Shown: in pieces, positions 1 to 7,633 of the stretch
Position numbering within the stretch: the stretch's first letter is position 1
Layout of the letters: the number at the start of each line of letters is the position of its first letter
Assembly: GCA_018699755.1 (NCBI GenBank)
Contig: JABIRQ010000172.1
Location: forward strand, 1-20,274
DNA from: Rhodospirillaceae bacterium
GTDB lineage: Bacteria > Pseudomonadota > Alphaproteobacteria > CADEGL01
Length of the DNA stretch: 20,274 bases
Direction: 5' to 3'
Made by a program: the position numbers and the translations under genes
Notes under the pieces: generated by a model
What the model was told of the DNA's origin: nothing
The model's input: the letters and a program-made list of their open reading frames with translations, nothing else
Database searches by the model: none

Positions 1-855
1 GACCGAGCCGACGAGGTCGATCTTGGGGAAATACCCTGACCAAGCCGCCTCACGGGCCCCGCGGGCGGCCGCGATCTGGCTGTCGCGCTCGAGGATCAGG
101 GGGCTTCCCTTGCGCGCGAAGCGGATCGCTTCCTCCTTCGTCGCGGGCAGGCTTCCGCTCGGATTCGGCGGCTCGTCCATCGCGCCCAGGTCCGGCGCGG
201 CGCCGAAGGCCCGGGCATAGAGGCTGATGGCGTTCTTGAGCGCGCCTTCGATCGCGACCCGCTGCTCCTTGGCGATCTGCAACCGGGATTTGGCGGCCAG
301 CACGTCGACGGTCAGGCCGGAGCCCCGCTTGACCCGCTCGTCCTCGAGAGAGAGTTGGGTCTGCAGGTTGTTCTCGTTCTCTCGGGCGATGACCGCGAGC
401 CGGGTCTGGCGCAGCACGTCGAGATAGGCCCGGATGCCGCGCAGCAATGTCGTCTGCTGAACCCTGGTATAGACATGTCCGGCGGCTTGGTAGTTCGCCT
501 TGGCGGACAGCAGGTTCCCGTCCTTCAAGAAACCGTCGAACAGGTTCTGGGTGATGGTCAGGGTGGCTTTCTTGATGTCGCCGCGATAGGGCTCGCCGGC
601 TGCGGACCGGCGGCTCGGGCTGTCGATCACGGCGTAGGCGTTGCTGGCGCTCAGATCGATGCGCGGCAGAAAGGCGCCCAACGCCTCGTCGACGCCGGCA
701 TTCGTGGCATCCGTGCGGGCGCGCTCGGCCTTGATCTCGGGATGGGTGTCGAGCAGGCGGACGACCTCTTCCTGGAAGGTCTGCGCCTGCGCCGGCGCGG
801 CCAGCGCCATACCGATCGTAACCAGGGCTATCCCCGCGCCCTGGCATCGGCGCAT
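1..855 (-). CDS. TolC-family outer-membrane efflux protein (3' part cut by window edge)
   Basis: The first 285 codons are visible; the 3' end lies beyond the left edge. The product starts MRRCQGAGIALVTIGMALAA and has a clear signal peptide ending near APAQA, so it is exported. Next come the TolC-type features: HPEIKA (typical of the first helix), an early QTDATN-like segment reading ARTDATNAGVDEA, FLPRIDLSAS, then TLTITQNLFDGF, which is the usual TolC/AggA beta-strand and helix junction. A second repeat begins near the edge (GYFPKIDLVGS), matching the internal duplication of TolC proteins. Such proteins form trimeric outer-membrane tunnels for type I secretion or RND/ABC efflux. I chose the ATG at 855 because it gives the signal peptide directly and has AGG upstream; an in-frame ATG at 897 would add 14 unlikely residues. 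No pump partner is visible here. A HlyD-like adaptor exists at the far right of the window, but nothing links the two. Confidence 0.9.
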   Translation of the reverse strand, partial: MRRCQGAGIALVTIGMALAAPAQAQTFQEEVVRLLDTHPEIKAERARTDATNAGVDEALGAFLPRIDLSASNAYAVIDSPSRRSAAGEPYRGDIKKATLTITQNLFDGFLKDGNLLSAKANYQAAGHVYTRVQQTTLLRGIRAYLDVLRQTRLAVIARENENNLQTQLSLEDERVKRGSGLTVDVLAAKSRLQIAKEQRVAIEGALKNAISLYARAFGAAPDLGAMDEPPNPSGSLPATKEEAIRFARKGSPLILERDSQIAAARGAREAAWSGYFPKIDLVGSV

Positions 856-1244
856 GGCAGACCTCGTGCGGGCCGCAAAGCCGCCGCGACACGCCATACG
901 GTTCATCCCCGGTCTTGCATTCAAATGCTATTCCGCGCGAGCGATCGACACGCACGGCCCCTTGATACACGGCAGCAGGCTCCGAAACCTGCAACTAATT
1001 CCACAAAACCCCCACTTGGGCAACCTTCGCGCGGCCGGATATTGCCAAGATCCAGCGGACTAAAATAATCGTGATCGCGTGCGAGGTTTTGATCTGCGCC
1101 ATGTCTTGGCCGGCACCCGCGAATCCTGTCGAAACAACCATGAACCGGATATCTCACCCGGCCGCAGCGCCACGATTTTGCCCTATCCATGCGGCACCAT
1201 GCGAAACGGGAACGCGACGGTTCGCAGCGTAACGGGAGCAACGC
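856..1244. other. gene-free stretch between TolC gene and small membrane peptide
   Basis: These 389 bases lie between two divergent genes and must carry the promoter of the TolC-family gene and probably that of the small plus-strand peptide. I see no coding frame with a convincing start and composition, no tRNA-like fold and no strong terminator. Open frames here on both strands look like random high-GC reading frames. Confidence 0.5.
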
Positions 1245-1394
1245 ATGTGGCGCTTGGGTGCCGGCTCGATGGCCTTCTGCAGCGGCTGGCTGTTCAATTT
1301 CGTCGTCGATATCCGCTTCGTTTCCGGCTTTCTGTCCGGCTGGCTGGCCCATTCCTGGCTCGCCCCCGTTCTTGAAACCCTGGGATTGCTTTAG
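1245..1394 (+). CDS. 49-residue putative membrane peptide
   Basis: A short frame starts at ATG 1245 behind GGGAG at 1234-1238, six bases upstream, and ends with TAG at 1392-1394. The 49-residue product begins MWRLGAGSMAF and is strongly hydrophobic and rich in Trp and Phe. It has one or two potential membrane stretches (about residues 8-22 and 24-41) separated by a VDIR segment with charges of both signs. It runs convergently towards the amidase, leaving 24 bases between the two stops. I do not recognise the family. The ribosome binding site, hydrophobicity and lack of rare codons favour a real gene, but short frames in high-GC DNA can be fortuitous. Confidence 0.5.
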   Translation: MWRLGAGSMAFCSGWLFNFVVDIRFVSGFLSGWLAHSWLAPVLETLGLL

Positions 1395-1418
1395 GAGGCC
1401 GTTCTGCGGCCGCGACGC

Positions 1419-2699
1419 CTATTCCGCCAACGCGGCTTCGATCCACGCGGTCCGGCGCAAAAAGTCCTGGTCCCCGCGAAAGCCGCCGGCGAATTGCAGC
1501 CCGACCGGCATGCCGAGGCTGCCCACCGGACCGACGAGATTGAGCACCGGCACGTGCAGCAGGCTCCAGAAACGAATGAATTGCGAGCGCCCCATGGGCT
1601 CCTCCAGCAAGGGCGCTTCGAACTCCGCGCTCGGCGTCAGCAGGATCTCGGTCTCCGACAACAGATCGGGCATCATGCGCCGGCAGCGCTCCGCCAGGTC
1701 CAGCGCCGCGTGATAGGTCTCCAGAGACGTGCCCCGGCCCTTTTCCACGAGGGACGCCATATCGTCGCTCAGCCCGTCGCGGCGGAATTCGTACTCATAG
1801 GCGAAATTGGCCGCGGCCTCGTAAGCCAGAACGTCCAGCAGGGCGTCGTTCAGCTTTTCGAATTCCGCCGGGAAGGCGAACTCGATCACGGAAATCCCGG
1901 CCTTCCCCAGCCGCGCGGCCGCATCCTCGACCGCCGCTTTCACGCTGTCCGAGGCCGTGTCCCATTCCGCGGTGCGGCACAGGCCGACCTTGTTCGGCCT
2001 CAAGGCCCCGCCGGCGGCGAAGTCCGGATTGCCCAGCATCGCCTGGGAGAACAGGATCACGTCGTCCATGGTGCGGGCGAAATGGCCCAGGGTATCCGTT
2101 GCCTGGGCCAGCGGATTGATTCCGCGCAGGCTGAAGGTGCCGTAACTCGGCTTGTAGCCGACACAGCCGCAGTGGGAGGCCGGCTTGATGATCGAACCGC
2201 CGGTCTGCGAGCCGAAGGCGACCGGCACGTGGAAATCGGCCACGGCGGCGGCCGAGCCCATCGACGAGAACCCCGTCTGGCGCTTGGTATCGTGGGGATT
2301 GCGCGACTTGCCCTGATGGAATCCCGCGAATTCCGAGGTCACGGTCTTGCCCATGATCACGGCCCCGGCGCGTCGCATGGCGGTCACACAGGCCGCGTCC
2401 CAGGGCGGGCGCACCTCATCGTAGAGGCGCGAACCGTAACCGGTCGGCCGGTCCGCCGTATCGATGATGTCCTTCACCCCCACGGGCACGCCGTGCAGCA
2501 GGCCGCCCGCCGCCGCCTTGTCCCGCGCCCGCGCCTCGGCCAGCGCCTGTTCGGGGTCGAGATACTGCCAGGCGAGAACCTCCGGCTCGCGCGCCTCGAT
2601 CCGCAGCAAGCAGTCCGTCACCAGGGCCTCGGACGTGAGGCTGCCCTCGCGAATCCGTTTTGCGGCTTCGCTCGCTGTCAGATTTTCCGCCCCCGCCAT
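1419..2699 (-). CDS. amidase signature (AS) family hydrolase
   Basis: A 426-residue cytoplasmic amidase of the GatA/AtzF/allophanate-hydrolase-like superfamily, which hydrolyses C-N amide bonds. The Ser-cisSer-Lys triad is visible: Lys76 in PVGVKDIIDT, the cis-Ser at about 145 in TGFSSMGSAAAVA, and the nucleophile Ser169 in GSQTGGSIIKPAS, 24 residues further on as in characterised members. The glycine-rich signature departs from the usual GGSSGGS (here GFSSMGS), but the catalytic residues remain. The start ATG at 2699 follows GGGGAGAGAGCC, a good ribosome binding site; longer in-frame extensions read as non-coding. The upstream secreted-protein gene is on the same strand 112 bases away with a hairpin between them, so co-transcription is uncertain. 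GatB and GatC are absent nearby and the length is below that of GatA, so a catabolic amidase is more likely than the tRNA amidotransferase subunit. The substrate cannot be told. Confidence 0.92.
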   Translation of the reverse strand: MAGAENLTASEAAKRIREGSLTSEALVTDCLLRIEAREPEVLAWQYLDPEQALAEARARDKAAAGGLLHGVPVGVKDIIDTADRPTGYGSRLYDEVRPPWDAACVTAMRRAGAVIMGKTVTSEFAGFHQGKSRNPHDTKRQTGFSSMGSAAAVADFHVPVAFGSQTGGSIIKPASHCGCVGYKPSYGTFSLRGINPLAQATDTLGHFARTMDDVILFSQAMLGNPDFAAGGALRPNKVGLCRTAEWDTASDSVKAAVEDAAARLGKAGISVIEFAFPAEFEKLNDALLDVLAYEAAANFAYEYEFRRDGLSDDMASLVEKGRGTSLETYHAALDLAERCRRMMPDLLSETEILLTPSAEFEAPLLEEPMGRSQFIRFWSLLHVPVLNLVGPVGSLGMPVGLQFAGGFRGDQDFLRRTAWIEAALAE

Positions 2700-2764
2700 G
2701 GCTCTCTCCCCAATTTCGTTTGCTGTCGGATGCATGGCGCATCGGCGACGAAACGCCATCGTAC

Positions 2765-2787
2765 CCTTGCCGCCCCGAGCGGCAAGG
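2765..2787. terminator. 9-bp stem hairpin between secreted-protein gene and amidase
   Basis: A perfect inverted repeat with arms 2765-2773 and 2779-2787 surrounds a five-base loop CCCGA. It lies 25 bases after the stop of the secreted-protein gene and 66 bases before the amidase start. There is no T-tract on either strand, so it may be a Rho-dependent pause, an mRNA stabiliser or an attenuating structure and not a classical intrinsic terminator. Confidence 0.4.
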
Positions 2788-2811
2788 CCGATCGCATGTC
2801 GCGGCAACGCT

Positions 2812-3519
2812 CTATTCGGCCCGTCGGACCGTCTGGTTGGCCGGTGCGGCGCCGGCGTCGCGGCTCGGCTCCTTGGTCGGCGCCAGGGGATGGCCGCAAC
2901 TGTTTCGAATATAGGGCTCGACCGTGATGCAGCCGGTGATTCGGCTGATATCCATGTCCCGTGGGTCGGACGAGCAGGCCCAGCCGAACAGGGAGCGGGT
3001 GCCCAGGCCCTGGCCGTCTTCGAGCCCATTGCCTTGAAGGTAGTCGTACCAGGCGGTCCCGCCGAAAAATTGCCTGAAGGCGAGGCAATGGCCGTCCGGA
3101 TTGGCGATGCGAAAGCGGCGCGTCTGCCACTGGGCATAGCGCGGCGCCCCCGCCGATCCTCCTGGCAGCTCGACCTGGACGGACGGCGCCGCCGCGAACC
3201 AGGCCCGGATCTGCGAATCCAACTCCGGCACATGACCGGACACGAAAGTGCGGTTCGGCGGCAGGGCTATGAAGGTGATCGACAGGCGGGGCACCGCGAA
3301 CCGGTCCTGCCAGATCGCGCGCTCGACTTCCGAAAACCCTTCGATTTCGGCCTCAATGTGTTGGCGCAGCGTGCCTTCCAATCCAGGCCCGTCCCAGGCG
3401 ATTCGCGCCGCACTGGTCGAGATCGGGACCCAATCGGACGTTTCCGCCTGGGAGGGCCCGCACGCGAAGGTCAGCCATGCTGCCGCCGCAAGAATGGTGA
3501 GTTTGGCCTTCTGGCGCAT
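2812..3519 (-). CDS. secreted cysteine-containing protein of unknown function
   Basis: A 235-residue protein with an N-terminal signal peptide (MRQKAKLTILAAAAWLTFA, predicted cleavage near SQA/ET), so it is probably periplasmic. A Cys lies inside the signal region (TFAC), but the residues before it do not form a proper lipobox. The mature part holds four Cys (in DGHC, GWAC, TGC and NSCGHP), all in the C-terminal half, which could form two disulfides. The middle contains aromatic segments such as FRQFFGGTAWYDYL. The start at 3519 is set by AAGGGGAATGCG upstream. I do not recognise a domain. It is divergent from the deacetylase-family gene, and the amidase follows it on the same strand. Confidence 0.75.
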   Translation of the reverse strand: MRQKAKLTILAAAAWLTFACGPSQAETSDWVPISTSAARIAWDGPGLEGTLRQHIEAEIEGFSEVERAIWQDRFAVPRLSITFIALPPNRTFVSGHVPELDSQIRAWFAAAPSVQVELPGGSAGAPRYAQWQTRRFRIANPDGHCLAFRQFFGGTAWYDYLQGNGLEDGQGLGTRSLFGWACSSDPRDMDISRITGCITVEPYIRNSCGHPLAPTKEPSRDAGAAPANQTVRRAE

Positions 3520-3649
3520 CGCATTCCCCTTGCGTTGCCAAGAAATCATACACGCAATAGGGGCGTGGGCCAGCGTTTTGGCGTTCATGGCGCTTGATCC
3601 CGCGCCAAGAGAGCGGAATGCTGCACCAGGCCATAAAATGGAGACAGCC

Positions 3650-4573
3650 GTGATCGAGAATCCCATTCCATGGCCTGGCGGCGCGCGCTGTGCGGTCGCC
3701 TTCACCTTCGACATGGATGCCGACAGCATCCTGCATCTGGGCTATCACGATACGGCCGACACGCGCATGGCGCTGCTGTCCGCCCTGCGTTATGGGCCCG
3801 AGATTGCGGTGCCGCGCCTGCTCGGCATCTATCGCGAATTCGGCATCCGCCAGACCTTCTTCGTCCCCGCCTGGTGCGCCGAGCATTATCCGCGCGCCGT
3901 CGAACTCATGCTCGAGGGCGGCCATGAGATCGGCCATCACGGCTATATCCACGAACATCCCAACGAACTCGCGCCGGACGAGGAACTGGATCGGCTGCGC
4001 CATAGCGCCGCTATCCTCACGGCCGCCACCGGCGCGCGCCCGCGCGGCTACCGCGCCCCGACCTACCGTTTCTCCCGGCACACCGCGGATTTCCTGATTC
4101 AGGAGGGTTTCGACTACGATTCCACCCTGTTCGGCGACGATATCCCCTATGTCCTGCGCACCAAGGCGGGCCAAATCCTCGAAATACCGTCCCATTACGG
4201 CATGGACGACTGGCCGCAATACCAGATCAGCCGGGAATTCGACTATTTCGCCGCGGTCAAGGCGCCGCGCCGCGCGATCGAGGTCTTCATCGACGAATTC
4301 GAGGCGGCCTGGGAGTTCGGCGGGTTGTGGAACAGCGTCTGGCATCCCTTCCTGAGCGGCCGCCTGGCCCGCGCCAAGGCCATCCGCGATCTGCTTCGCC
4401 ATATGGTCGAGAAAGGCGATGTCTGGTTCGCCCGGCTCGACGAAATCGCCGATCACGTCCGCGCCTCGATCGAAAGCGGCGCATGGACCCCGCGCATCGA
4501 CGATCTGCCCTATTACGAGGGTCCGATCCCCGAGCTGGGCCCGGCCCGTCCGGCGCGCGTCAAGCCCGCTTGA
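3650..4573 (+). CDS. polysaccharide deacetylase (NodB/CE4) family protein
   Basis: A 307-residue metal-dependent hydrolase of the NodB-homology fold, closest in layout to the PuuE-allantoinase/HpPgdA subgroup, which lacks a signal peptide. Motif 1 is FTFDMDAD (residues 18-25, with the metal and catalytic Asp). Motif 2 is GHHGYIHEHP (His97-x3-His101, metal ligands). Motif 3 is RGYRAPTYRFS (about 132-142), followed by FDYDSTLFGDD. A late WHPFLSGR resembles the C-terminal His motif. Members remove acetyl groups from peptidoglycan or sugars, or open cyclic ureides and imides. The cytoplasmic location and the subgroup suggest the latter kind of small-molecule role, which is inference. I chose GTG at 3650 because GGAG (3640-3643) sits six bases before it; ATG 3638, four codons upstream, has no comparable site. 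Confidence 0.92.
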   Translation: MIENPIPWPGGARCAVAFTFDMDADSILHLGYHDTADTRMALLSALRYGPEIAVPRLLGIYREFGIRQTFFVPAWCAEHYPRAVELMLEGGHEIGHHGYIHEHPNELAPDEELDRLRHSAAILTAATGARPRGYRAPTYRFSRHTADFLIQEGFDYDSTLFGDDIPYVLRTKAGQILEIPSHYGMDDWPQYQISREFDYFAAVKAPRRAIEVFIDEFEAAWEFGGLWNSVWHPFLSGRLARAKAIRDLLRHMVEKGDVWFARLDEIADHVRASIESGAWTPRIDDLPYYEGPIPELGPARPARVKPA

Positions 4574-5201
4574 ACGGCGGCACGGCTCCCGATCGCCTTT
4601 CGGTGACAGCCAAGGTGAAGAACCCGGGTGCCGGCCTCTTCGCCCACAGCCCTCTTGACTGAAGAACGTTTGTTATCAATGAATTCAGCGAACTTCGCTC
4701 ACGGCATGGACGACCGAAAACGCCATGGGTCAACGACCGTGCTGCACAAATATATATGCACGTATTGCGTGTTATGTGTGAAACATTCGAATTTCGGGTC
4801 AGAGGCCGACCACGCCACTCGGCACCGGATCTGTTCTGGAGGGTTGGCTTGCAATTCGCCGCAAGCGCCGGCGTCCAAGCAGCGTGTCAGGCCCCACTTG
4901 CAGGAACATATATTTTTATTCACCCTTCCGATTCACCATATCCACCGGTGATCCGGCCGGCTTGCCCGGATCGCCGGCGCGGCCTCCGAAACTGGTCGGG
5001 CCCTGGTTTCCAAATAAGTGTCTGAACCGGGTTGGCCCTTGCTATTTTGGATTGAATTCGCGCCGAATCTGTTGGGTGACCGTCGCGGCGACGCACAAAA
5101 TCGGGCGAGACGCGCGTCCGAATGGAGGATTTTTGCAAAATCGACGGTCTGGCAAGGGATGGCCAGGCCCCGAGGATCTACCCGAGGATCTACCCGAGGA
5201 T
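4574..5201. other. gene-free stretch with a low-GC block
   Basis: No convincing gene is seen in these 628 bases. The part around 4660-4930 is clearly A+T-richer than its surroundings: the line 4741-4800 has 24 G/C of 60 (40%), against about 73% in sampled nearby genes. It contains runs such as AAATATATATGCA and ACATATATTTTTATTC. Open frames of 74-107 codons cross it on both strands but have odd composition and no good ribosome binding sites. It could be a promoter or attachment region, or a remnant of foreign DNA. The 3' end carries the 12-bp tandem repeat listed separately. Confidence 0.5.
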
Positions 5202-5204
5202 CTA
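5169..5204. repeat. three perfect tandem copies of a 12-bp unit
   Basis: CCCGAGGATCTA occurs three times without a mismatch, at 5169-5180, 5181-5192 and 5193-5204. The last three bases of the third copy (CTA at 5202-5204) are the complement of the TAG stop of the small minus-strand protein ending there. Because the unit is a multiple of three, gain or loss of copies would keep the frame of any read-through product. Confidence 0.9.
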
Positions 5205-5423
5205 GTGGACGGTTGAATCCGCTTCGGCGACAGCCGACTCGTCGAACGTTCCGCCGGGGTCCTCTTCGACCATGCGCGCAACCTCCTCGCAGACCTCCGC
5301 ATTGTGCAACATGCGATCCTGGACCTCGGGATTCTCGTTCGCCATGGTCCGGTCATGCGCGGCGACGTTGCGCAGCACTTTCGCCGCGAGTTCCGCGTTG
5401 GTCGGGGCTTTTTCGTCCGCCAT
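5202..5423 (-). CDS. small acidic protein of unknown function (73 aa)
   Basis: The product begins MADEKAPTNAELAAKVLRNV and is rich in Glu, Asp and Ala, hydrophilic and probably all-helical. It has no membrane segment or signal peptide. The middle NPEVQDRMLHNAEVCEEVAR looks like an amphipathic helix with a single Cys. AGGAGG lies about 11 bases upstream of the ATG, a little far. It diverges from the universal stress protein gene, sharing a 163-base intergenic region. The family is not one I can name; coding composition and start site support a real gene. The TAG stop falls in the third copy of the 12-bp repeat. Confidence 0.65.
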   Translation of the reverse strand: MADEKAPTNAELAAKVLRNVAAHDRTMANENPEVQDRMLHNAEVCEEVARMVEEDPGGTFDESAVAEADSTVH

Positions 5424-5496
5424 GGGCCTGGGCGCGCCTCCTCATCCGTTCATTTACGCCTTCGAGGCGCGAAGTCATGCCGTGCGCGGCGAGCTT

Positions 5497-5523
5497 GCGC
5501 AAGGCTCGGGCGCGGCCTTGCGC
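5497..5523. promoter_or_regulatory. 9-bp inverted repeat upstream of universal stress protein gene
   Basis: Arms GCGCAAGGC (5497-5505) and GCCTTGCGC (5515-5523) are perfect complements around a nine-base loop, 63 bases before the stress-protein start and inside the divergent intergenic region. It could be an operator or a 5'-UTR hairpin. A shorter hairpin (5457-5469, arms CGCCT/AGGCG) lies just to its left. Confidence 0.35.
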
Positions 5524-5586
5524 TGGGTCAATGAGTCCTCAGACGCCATCGGCCATCATGGGGCGCGATCAGGAAAGGCATATCCC

Positions 5587-6108
5587 ATGCAAACGATACT
5601 CGCCGCCGTCGACGGCTCGACCCATGCCGACAAGGCCCTGGCCTTCGCGGCCGATCTCGCCGCCAAATACGGCGCAAGGCTGATACTCGTTCACGCCGCC
5701 CTGCACGGCGCTCATGCCGGCGCGCTGGCGCAGATGGCCGAGGAGCGGGGGCTCTCGGCCGAGTTGATCGGCGAACTCGACGAGGCGGACCGAACGCCGA
5801 GCCCGGGCATCGCCGTCGCCGGGGCCTACACGTTGGTGCCGGTATCCGGCTCGACGCTCCATCGCCTGGGCGAGGAGCTGCTCGAGAAGGCCGCCGAAAC
5901 GGCGCGGCGCCGCGGCGTCGAAAAGGTTTCGGTCAAAACCGCCGATGGCGATCCGGCCAAGGCGATCCTGGCGTTCCAGGAGGCGGAGAATGCCGACTGC
6001 ATCGTCCTCGGGAGCCGAGGATTGAGCGATCTGGCCGGCCTGATGATGGGCAGCGTGTCGCACAAGGTCGGCCATCTGGCGCCCTGCACCTGCATCACGG
6101 TCAAATAG
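5587..6108 (+). CDS. universal stress protein (UspA family)
   Basis: A 173-residue cytoplasmic protein of the Usp fold. It starts with the usual first strand (QTILAAVDGST, Asp9 as in ATP-binding members) and ends with the nucleotide-binding signature G-2x-G-9x-G-S at residues 142-156 (GSRGLSDLAGLMMGS). The terminal strand CTCITVK is also typical. ATP-binding Usp proteins respond to starvation, oxidative or envelope stress; the exact role is usually unknown. The length is slightly above the family's 140-150 residues because of a longer insert between residues 40 and 90. The ATG at 5587 has AGGAAAGG about nine bases upstream. It faces dtd convergently. Confidence 0.93.
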   Translation: MQTILAAVDGSTHADKALAFAADLAAKYGARLILVHAALHGAHAGALAQMAEERGLSAELIGELDEADRTPSPGIAVAGAYTLVPVSGSTLHRLGEELLEKAAETARRRGVEKVSVKTADGDPAKAILAFQEAENADCIVLGSRGLSDLAGLMMGSVSHKVGHLAPCTCITVK

Positions 6109-6126
6109 CCGGCTCCCGTCGCCGGC
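6108..6126. terminator. hairpin between convergent usp and dtd genes
   Basis: GCCGGC at 6108-6113 and again at 6121-6126 can pair around a seven-base loop, in the 24 bases separating the two stop codons. The position suits a bidirectional terminator, although no T-tract follows on either strand. Confidence 0.45.
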
Positions 6127-6132
6127 GCTTCG

Positions 6133-6579
6133 TCAGCCTTCGTCGGTGTCGAGCCAGATGGTTACCGGGCCGTCATTGACGAGAGACACCGCCATCTCCG
6201 CCCCGAACTCGCCCGTCTCGACGGCCAGGCCCTCCGCGCCCAGCAGGGCGCAGAACCGCTCGTAAAGCGCCTGTCCCTCTTCCGGTGGCGCGGCGGGAGA
6301 AAATCCAGGACGATTGCCGCGGCTCGTATCGGCGCCGAGGGTAAACTGACTGACCGCAAGCACGCCGCCGCCGGTATCCAGAACCGAACGGTTCATGCGG
6401 CCGTCCTCGTCGCCGAAGATGCGCAGTTTGGCAATTTTGCGGGCCAGAGCGGCCGCCTCGCCCTCGGTATCGCCCCGCATTGCGCAGACCAGGATCAGCA
6501 GGCCGGGACCGATCTCGCCGACCCGCCGCTCCCCGATATCGACGGCGGCCCGGCTCACCCGCTGCAGCAGTGCCCGCAT
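6133..6579 (-). CDS. dtd: D-aminoacyl-tRNA deacylase
   Basis: A 148-residue protein of the standard Dtd length. It starts MRALLQRVSRAAV, carries the active-site SQFTL motif (77-81, after GGVLAV) and the cross-subunit Gly-Pro motif NDGPVT (135-140). Dtd removes D-amino acids and glycine mischarged onto tRNAs, a cytoplasmic proofreading step acting as a homodimer. The start at 6579 follows AGGGCAGG. It begins six bases after the stop of the upstream MDR oxidoreductase on the same strand, so the two are probably co-transcribed. The C-terminus is a little shorter than usual at IWLDTDEG but keeps all motifs. Confidence 0.96.
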   Translation of the reverse strand: MRALLQRVSRAAVDIGERRVGEIGPGLLILVCAMRGDTEGEAAALARKIAKLRIFGDEDGRMNRSVLDTGGGVLAVSQFTLGADTSRGNRPGFSPAAPPEEGQALYERFCALLGAEGLAVETGEFGAEMAVSLVNDGPVTIWLDTDEG

Positions 6580-6585
6580 CCTGCC

Positions 6586-7602
6586 CTACCGCTCCACGAC
6601 GATCTTGCCGAAATGGCCGGCCGCTTTCATGCAGGCGAAGGCCTCGGGCGCGCGGTCGAAGGCAAAGCTGCTGTCGATGACGGGTTTCAATTGATGGGTC
6701 TCGACCGCCCGGTTCATGCGCTCGAACATGGCCCGGCTGCCGACATAGATGCCCTGTAAAGTCACCGATTTTCGCATAAGCGTCGTGGGCGAAGCTTGGC
6801 CCGCCGCCCCTGTCAGGATGCCGATCAGCGAGATTCGCCCACCGATCCGCACCGCGTTCGCCGAGCGCTCAAGAGTGCCGGGGCCGCCGACTTCGATCAC
6901 GTGGTCCGCGCCGGCCCCGCCGGTCAGGTCGAGCACGGCACGGTCCCAGTCCGGAGTCGAGCGGTAGTTGATGGTCCCCTCCGCGCCCAGATCGCGCGCC
7001 CGCTCGAGCTTGGCGTCGCTGGACGAGGTCACGATGCAGCGCGCGCCGTGCATGGCGGCGAACTGCAGGGCGAAGATCGACACGCCGCCGGTGCCCAGCA
7101 CCAGCACCGTCTCTCCCGCCATCACCCTGCCCTTCTCGACCAGGGCATGCCAGGCGGTCAGCGCCGCGCAAGGCAAGGTTGCAGCCTCGGCATCCGAGAG
7201 ATGGGCCGGCGCCCGCACCACGGCCGTGGCCGGCAACACGATCGTCTCGGCCAGGACGCCGTCATTGCTCGCGCCGCCCAGGGCCCCGGCCATGATGGGG
7301 GCCGAGATCGCACCGTCGATCCAATTCTTGAAAAAGGCGCTGGTCACCCGTATTCCGGGGGCAAGAGTTTCGACCCCCTCGCCGACCGCAACCACTTCGC
7401 CCGCACCGTCGGAGTTCGGGATCAGGGGATAGCGGGCGACGCGCCCGTCGGGCGCCTCGACGGTGGCCAGGTCCCGGAAATTCAGGGCCGAGGCCGTGAT
7501 CGCGACCGCAACCTCGCCCGGTCCGGGTTCGGGATCGGGCCGCTCGGCCAGATGCAGGGCACCGATGCCTCCTTCGGGTCCTGAAATTTCCCAAGCCTTC
7601 AT
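6586..7602 (-). CDS. zinc-free MDR oxidoreductase (quinone oxidoreductase-like)
   Basis: A 338-residue medium-chain dehydrogenase/reductase. The N-terminal GroES-like domain contains SALNFRDLATVE and PLIPNSDGAGEVVAVGEGVE; the catalytic-zinc GHE motif of true alcohol dehydrogenases is replaced by SDGAGE. The Rossmann domain contains VLVLGTGGVSIFALQFA (NAD(P) binding, about 167-181) and SSSDAKLERARDLGA. The pattern matches the MDR subgroup often annotated as zinc-dependent alcohol dehydrogenase family despite lacking the ligands. It probably reduces an enone, quinone or acyl substrate with NADPH. GGAGAAAGCAGC precedes the ATG at 7602. It is followed by dtd after six bases and preceded by the methyltransferase gene 31 bases upstream, which suggests one transcript. 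Confidence 0.93.
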   Translation of the reverse strand: MKAWEISGPEGGIGALHLAERPDPEPGPGEVAVAITASALNFRDLATVEAPDGRVARYPLIPNSDGAGEVVAVGEGVETLAPGIRVTSAFFKNWIDGAISAPIMAGALGGASNDGVLAETIVLPATAVVRAPAHLSDAEAATLPCAALTAWHALVEKGRVMAGETVLVLGTGGVSIFALQFAAMHGARCIVTSSSDAKLERARDLGAEGTINYRSTPDWDRAVLDLTGGAGADHVIEVGGPGTLERSANAVRIGGRISLIGILTGAAGQASPTTLMRKSVTLQGIYVGSRAMFERMNRAVETHQLKPVIDSSFAFDRAPEAFACMKAAGHFGKIVVER

Positions 7603-7633
7603 GCTGCTTTCTCCTCTCCTTGCGCCGGGCCCG

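Noticed and set aside
50..994. 314-codon minus-strand open frame
   Set aside because: Same strand but different frame from the TolC-family gene. Its product is Arg/Pro-rich, whereas the TolC frame has a signal peptide and family motifs.
1494..2927. 477-codon open frame on the plus strand
   Set aside because: Antisense to the amidase, whose catalytic triad is intact. The product is Arg/Gln/His-rich with no family features.
3440..3519. lipoprotein signal in the unknown secreted protein
   Set aside because: The residues before Cys (TFAC) do not fit a lipobox; a type I signal peptide with cleavage after SQA fits better.
4628..4951. 107-codon plus-strand frame (and a 74-codon minus-strand frame) in the low-GC block
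   Set aside because: No good ribosome binding site, unusual His/Cys/Ser-rich composition and no recognisable fold; more likely chance frames.
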